Shown here: positions 39,224 through 42,110 of the stretch, one piece after another
Layout of the letters: every line of letters begins with the position of its first letter
Position numbering within the stretch: position 1 is the first letter of the stretch
Source of the DNA: Comamonadaceae bacterium
GTDB taxonomy: Bacteria > Pseudomonadota > Gammaproteobacteria > Burkholderiales > Burkholderiaceae_C
DNA length: 42,110 nt
Assembly: GCA_947442105.1 (NCBI GenBank)
Contig: CANEVH010000036.1
Coordinates: 1 to 42,110 of the forward strand
Direction of reading: 5' to 3'
The notes under the pieces: generated by a model
What the model saw: only the letters and a program-made list of their open reading frames with translations
What the model was told of the DNA's origin: nothing
Database searches by the model: none
Program-made: the position numbers and the translations under genes

Positions 39224-42110
39224 CGCCCAGCCACCGCATTGAAACCCTGCGCTGGGAGGCCGCGTTCAGCAACGCCCGGCTAGCACATGCGGAACAAGAC
39301 CGCCTCAGCGCGTTTGTCCACCACTACGCAGTGCCCCGCCTGCGCGAACGCTTTGACGCGTTCGGCGACAGCGGCGACGTGTGGGTGGTAGACCATTTAG
39401 AGATCGACCTGGGCCGCCTAAGCCTCAAAGACAGCCCCGCCCAGTGGCTGCACCAGTTCGACGCCGCGCTACAGCGCAGTTTGACGGGCCTGACAACCCC
39501 CGCCGCCACGCCAGAGCAATCGACACCGCCCACCGCAAACAAGACCACCCCCCACCCACAGCCCGGTCTGCGCCAAAGCGCTGGTGCGCACGAATTGGGA
39601 CAGTTCTTGCACTACCTGCAGCACGGCGTCTTGCCCTGGGGCTTGCCCTTGCGCTCGGTGCACAATTTGGCCGAATGGCTTGAGCGGCTGGCACGCCAAC
39701 ACGGTCAACGCCTCTGGCAGGCGCTGCAACAGCTCATGCCAACCCAATCCGTGATGGCGCGCGTGGCCCACATTGCCCCCCACCATGGGCTGCAAGCCCT
39801 GCTGGCGGTGCGCCACCACGACCTGGCCGATGGCATGCTGCTGCTTGACGAAGCCTGGCTGCTGCCCCTGCAAGGCCGTGGTCGGCTCAGTGCCTACCAA
39901 GTGCAAAGCCTGCAACAACAACTGCGCGTGGCCGGCCTGAACAGCTTGTGGGGCCTCAGCGGCGGGGCTTTGGGCGGCGCCAGCCAGCGCGCACTGCTGG
40001 CTGCGCTGCGCGCAGCCCATGCCCAACTGCTGGGGCCGGGCTGGACCCTACTGAGCCGCAGCCTGCAAGGCCAGCCCCTGCCCCGCCAGCCCGGCTCGGA
40101 CTTGGCTTCCGCCATGTTGCAAGCGCTGCTCAACACCGCGGACGCAAGGCCGGACCCGCGCCCAACAGCCCCCAACCCGGCAGACGCCGCGCTCGGCGGG
40201 CGCGTAACGCCGCGCCTGGCCCAGGCTGCACTGCACCGCTTGCAAACACATGTACAGGCCTGGGCCGATGGGCGCGGCAGCGCCGCCAGTGCGGCACAAA
40301 TTCGCACCTGGTTTGTGCAACTGCAGCACCATGACCCCGCAGCCTTGGCACACAGCCTGCGCAGCCAGCTGCGCTGGCGACGCAGCCGACGCGCCTGGAG
40401 CATGGCCTTGCCCGCAGACCAGCATTGGACTTTGCTCGCCCTCCTAGAAGGCCCGCGCAACGGGGGCCTCACTGTCTGGAACGCGCGCGGCGGTGCCCAC
40501 CATGAAAGTTCATCGGCGCTCAACGCGGTTCTTGGCACACGGCGCCCACACCCTGCGGCCAGCAGCCAACGACCAGCGCCACCCCAATGGGCCGACTCCT
40601 TGCGCCAGACCGCCTTGGAACTGGTACAGCAGTGCCCTGCCGGTGCACGCCCTGGCCTCAGTGACATGCAAGCCCTGCTAATGCAAGCCAGCCTTGCCTA
40701 CCTCTTGGAGCATGGCCGCCTGCCCGCCACGCACCGCGCTTGGCTAGCAGTGTGGCGCGCAGCCTGGCACAGCCAGGCCCAGCCCGAGGACGGCACAAGC
40801 CATGACAGCACCTACCCAAACCCAGCACGTGTTGAACCCGCCGGTATTCAACCGGCACGTGCTGAACCACCACGGGTGAAGCAATCTCCCCCTGGCCCAG
40901 CACCTGCTGATCCAGCGCCCATCGCCTTATTGCGTGCTGAACCACTAGGTGATGAACCCTCAGCTGTAGAGCCAGCGCCTGATGACCGCGCGCCCTTTCA
41001 CGCCGCCCGCGACCCGGCACCGCCGCGCTTGCGGCGCACCGCGACACCTGCCAGCGCTAGCGGAAGTGACAGCGCCAGCACCAGCGCCAGTGCGGACCTG
41101 CTTCAATACGCCTGGTTGCCCGCACTGATCGCCCGGTGGCAAGCACCCGGCCAAACCGCAGAGCGCTCAGCAGCGCCCGCAGGCCTGGACGCCGAACAAC
41201 CCACAGCCTTCAACACGGCCCCCGCACTGCCAGAGCTGCCCGCACCCCTGGCCTGGCCAGCAGCCGCGCTACGGCGCTGGCTATGGCAAGAAGCCCAGCG
41301 CTATGTGCAAACCCATACCACCCCACCCAGCCCAGCCACTCTGCAAAACCACTGGCAAACCACCTGGCTAGCGCTACAGCGCAGCGCCCAACACGCTGCG
41401 CAGGCTGTCCATGCCGTTGATGCCTTCCCTAAAGTTGATGCCTTCCCTAAAGTTGATGCTTTTGATACCGTTGATGCTGTTGCTGCCGTTGATACTGCAC
41501 AAGGTGAACAAGCTGCACTTGCTGTTCAAGTTGCGCATGCAGGTATTGAACCGGTAGTTATTGAGCCAGCATGTGTTGAACTAGCGCCTGATGACCGCAC
41601 GCCTGTTCACACCGCCCGCGACCCGGCACCGCCGCGCTTGCAGCGCACTGCCACACCTGCAACACCTGCCAGCACTAGCAGCACCAGTGACATTGCTAGT
41701 GCCGACGCCAGCGCCAGTGCGGACCTGCTTCAATACGCCTGGTTGCCCGCACTGGTCGCCCGGTGGCAAGCACCCGGCCAGACCGCAGAGCGCTCAGCAG
41801 CGCCCGCAGGCCTAGACGCCGAACAACCCACAGCCCTCAACGCGGCGCCCACGCTGCCATATCTCCCCGAGCCCCTGGCTTGGCCAGCAGCCGCGCTGCG
41901 GCGCTGGCTATGGCAAGAGGCCCAGCGCTATGTGCAAACCCATACCACCCCACCCAGCCCAGCCACTCTGCAAAACCATTGGCAAACCACCTGGCTGGCG
42001 CTGCAGCGCAGCGCCCAATACGCTGCGCAGGCTGTCCTTGCCGTTGATGCTGCACAAGGCGCGGATGCAGACCACGCGGCACTTCCAGGCAACGCTGCGC
42101 ACCTTGTCCA
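39220..42110 (+). CDS. eCIS tape-measure-type protein (Pvc14-like), 3' end outside the window
   Basis: The frame from ATG 39220 (overlapping the previous stop) is open to the right edge, giving at least 963 codons without a stop. The N-terminus, with R-I-E-T-L-R-W-E-A, R-L-S-A-F-V-H-H-Y and W-V-V-D-H-L-E-I-D-L-G-R-L (about residues 46-58), matches proteins annotated as contractile injection system tape measure. Such proteins set the length of tube and sheath. The middle is Leu/Gln/Trp-rich and helical. From about residue 530 it becomes Pro/Ala/Glu-rich and repetitive, and a ~155-residue segment occurs twice (bases 40966-41424 and 41575-42051). The usual AAA ATPase gene probably follows beyond the window. 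Confidence 0.88.
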   Translation, partial: MTPSHRIETLRWEAAFSNARLAHAEQDRLSAFVHHYAVPRLRERFDAFGDSGDVWVVDHLEIDLGRLSLKDSPAQWLHQFDAALQRSLTGLTTPAATPEQSTPPTANKTTPHPQPGLRQSAGAHELGQFLHYLQHGVLPWGLPLRSVHNLAEWLERLARQHGQRLWQALQQLMPTQSVMARVAHIAPHHGLQALLAVRHHDLADGMLLLDEAWLLPLQGRGRLSAYQVQSLQQQLRVAGLNSLWGLSGGALGGASQRALLAALRAAHAQLLGPGWTLLSRSLQGQPLPRQPGSDLASAMLQALLNTADARPDPRPTAPNPADAALGGRVTPRLAQAALHRLQTHVQAWADGRGSAASAAQIRTWFVQLQHHDPAALAHSLRSQLRWRRSRRAWSMALPADQHWTLLALLEGPRNGGLTVWNARGGAHHESSSALNAVLGTRRPHPAASSQRPAPPQWADSLRQTALELVQQCPAGARPGLSDMQALLMQASLAYLLEHGRLPATHRAWLAVWRAAWHSQAQPEDGTSHDSTYPNPARVEPAGIQPARAEPPRVKQSPPGPAPADPAPIALLRAEPLGDEPSAVEPAPDDRAPFHAARDPAPPRLRRTATPASASGSDSASTSASADLLQYAWLPALIARWQAPGQTAERSAAPAGLDAEQPTAFNTAPALPELPAPLAWPAAALRRWLWQEAQRYVQTHTTPPSPATLQNHWQTTWLALQRSAQHAAQAVHAVDAFPKVDAFPKVDAFDTVDAVAAVDTAQGEQAALAVQVAHAGIEPVVIEPACVELAPDDRTPVHTARDPAPPRLQRTATPATPASTSSTSDIASADASASADLLQYAWLPALVARWQAPGQTAERSAAPAGLDAEQPTALNAAPTLPYLPEPLAWPAAALRRWLWQEAQRYVQTHTTPPSPATLQNHWQTTWLALQRSAQYAAQAVLAVDAAQGADADHAALPGNAAHLV
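40966..42051 (+). repeat. Large in-frame internal duplication in the tape-measure gene
   Basis: Bases 40966-41424 and 41575-42051 encode nearly the same segment, offset by 609 bases (203 codons). Both start around E-x-A-P-D-D-R, run through A-D-L-L-Q-Y-A-W-L-P-A-L and L-R-R-W-L-W-Q-E-A-Q-R-Y-V-Q-T, and end at A-V-D-A. The second copy has 18 extra bases and scattered substitutions. Identity is very high over 41090-41410 against the matching part of copy 2, so the duplication is recent or kept uniform by gene conversion. A further copy could follow outside the window. Confidence 0.95.
41416..41463 (+). repeat. 18-bp tandem repeat between the two large copies
   Basis: GTTGATGCCTTCCCTAAA occurs twice without change (41416-41433 and 41434-41451), followed by a partial third copy starting GTTGATGCTTTTGAT. 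It encodes V-D-A-F-P-K units in the linker between the two large tape-measure repeats. More degenerate V-D-A and V-D-T units follow up to about 41493. Confidence 0.9.

Noticed and set aside
23858..42110. Reading the tail-like cluster as a prophage or a type VI secretion system
   Set aside because: No capsid, terminase, integrase or lysis genes, and no TssJLM, TssBC or ClpV-type genes. The DUF4255, DUF5908, LysM and Pvc12-like set points to an eCIS.

Overview
The window looks like chromosomal DNA of a high-GC betaproteobacterium, most likely a Comamonadaceae (Rhodoferax/Polaromonas-like) organism. This is inferred from the dense high-GC coding, the housekeeping genes (glnS, uppP, an rluE-type pseudouridine synthase, an Anbu-type proteasome homologue, a LivJ/LivK-type binding protein) and the style of the accessory genes. 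No rRNA or tRNA gene, transposase or integrase was recognised.

Layout. (1) 1-530: a short CRISPR array (five exact 36-bp repeats plus one degenerate terminal repeat, five spacers) with no cas gene in the window. (2) 723-9 kb: a minus-strand pair of unknown genes, then Anbu, an alpha/beta hydrolase, a TPR-glycosyltransferase, uppP (minus), a DUF2306 membrane protein and a periplasmic branched-chain amino-acid-type binding protein with a strong terminator. (3) 8574-16076: glnS followed by an accessory island. Directly after glnS come a DUF4258 gene and two DUF2283 genes. Next is a diverged second copy of the last ~120 bp of glnS. Then comes an AT-richer two-gene cassette: a 143-aa protein and an 888-aa protein with a KGGVGR-variant ParA-like NTPase followed by a second P-loop NTPase. 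After a DUF924 gene there is an MNT-nucleotidyltransferase/HEPN toxin-antitoxin pair whose promoter carries two 21-bp-spaced operators. (4) 16.1-20.8 kb: pseudouridine synthase, a small interrupted ORF, nitroreductase, a small hypothetical gene, glutathione S-transferase, a Baeyer-Villiger-type monooxygenase broken by an internal deletion, and an HSL-family esterase. (5) 21.2-23.7 kb: a soluble histidine kinase with a GSGG minisatellite in its ATPase domain, its LuxR-type response regulator, and a decayed Xre/RES toxin-antitoxin locus. (6) 23858 to the end: a single tightly packed operon for an extracellular contractile injection system (eCIS; Afp/PVC-like). It encodes a DUF4255 protein, sheath, two tube-type proteins, DUF5908, LysM adaptor, VgrG-like spike, PAAR tip, gp25-like and J-like baseplate proteins, a fibre-like protein, a Pvc12-like protein, and a tape-measure-type protein that runs off the right edge and contains a ~470-bp internal duplication.

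How the parts fit. The eCIS genes overlap or are separated by a few to a few tens of bases, so they should be co-expressed and assemble one phage-tail-like particle. The AAA ATPase normally found in such loci and any toxin cargo are not in the window. The region between glnS and the HEPN gene collects conflict-type modules. The best candidate for an undescribed system is the two-gene KGGVGR-ATPase cassette at 11376-14470, placed directly after a second glnS tail.
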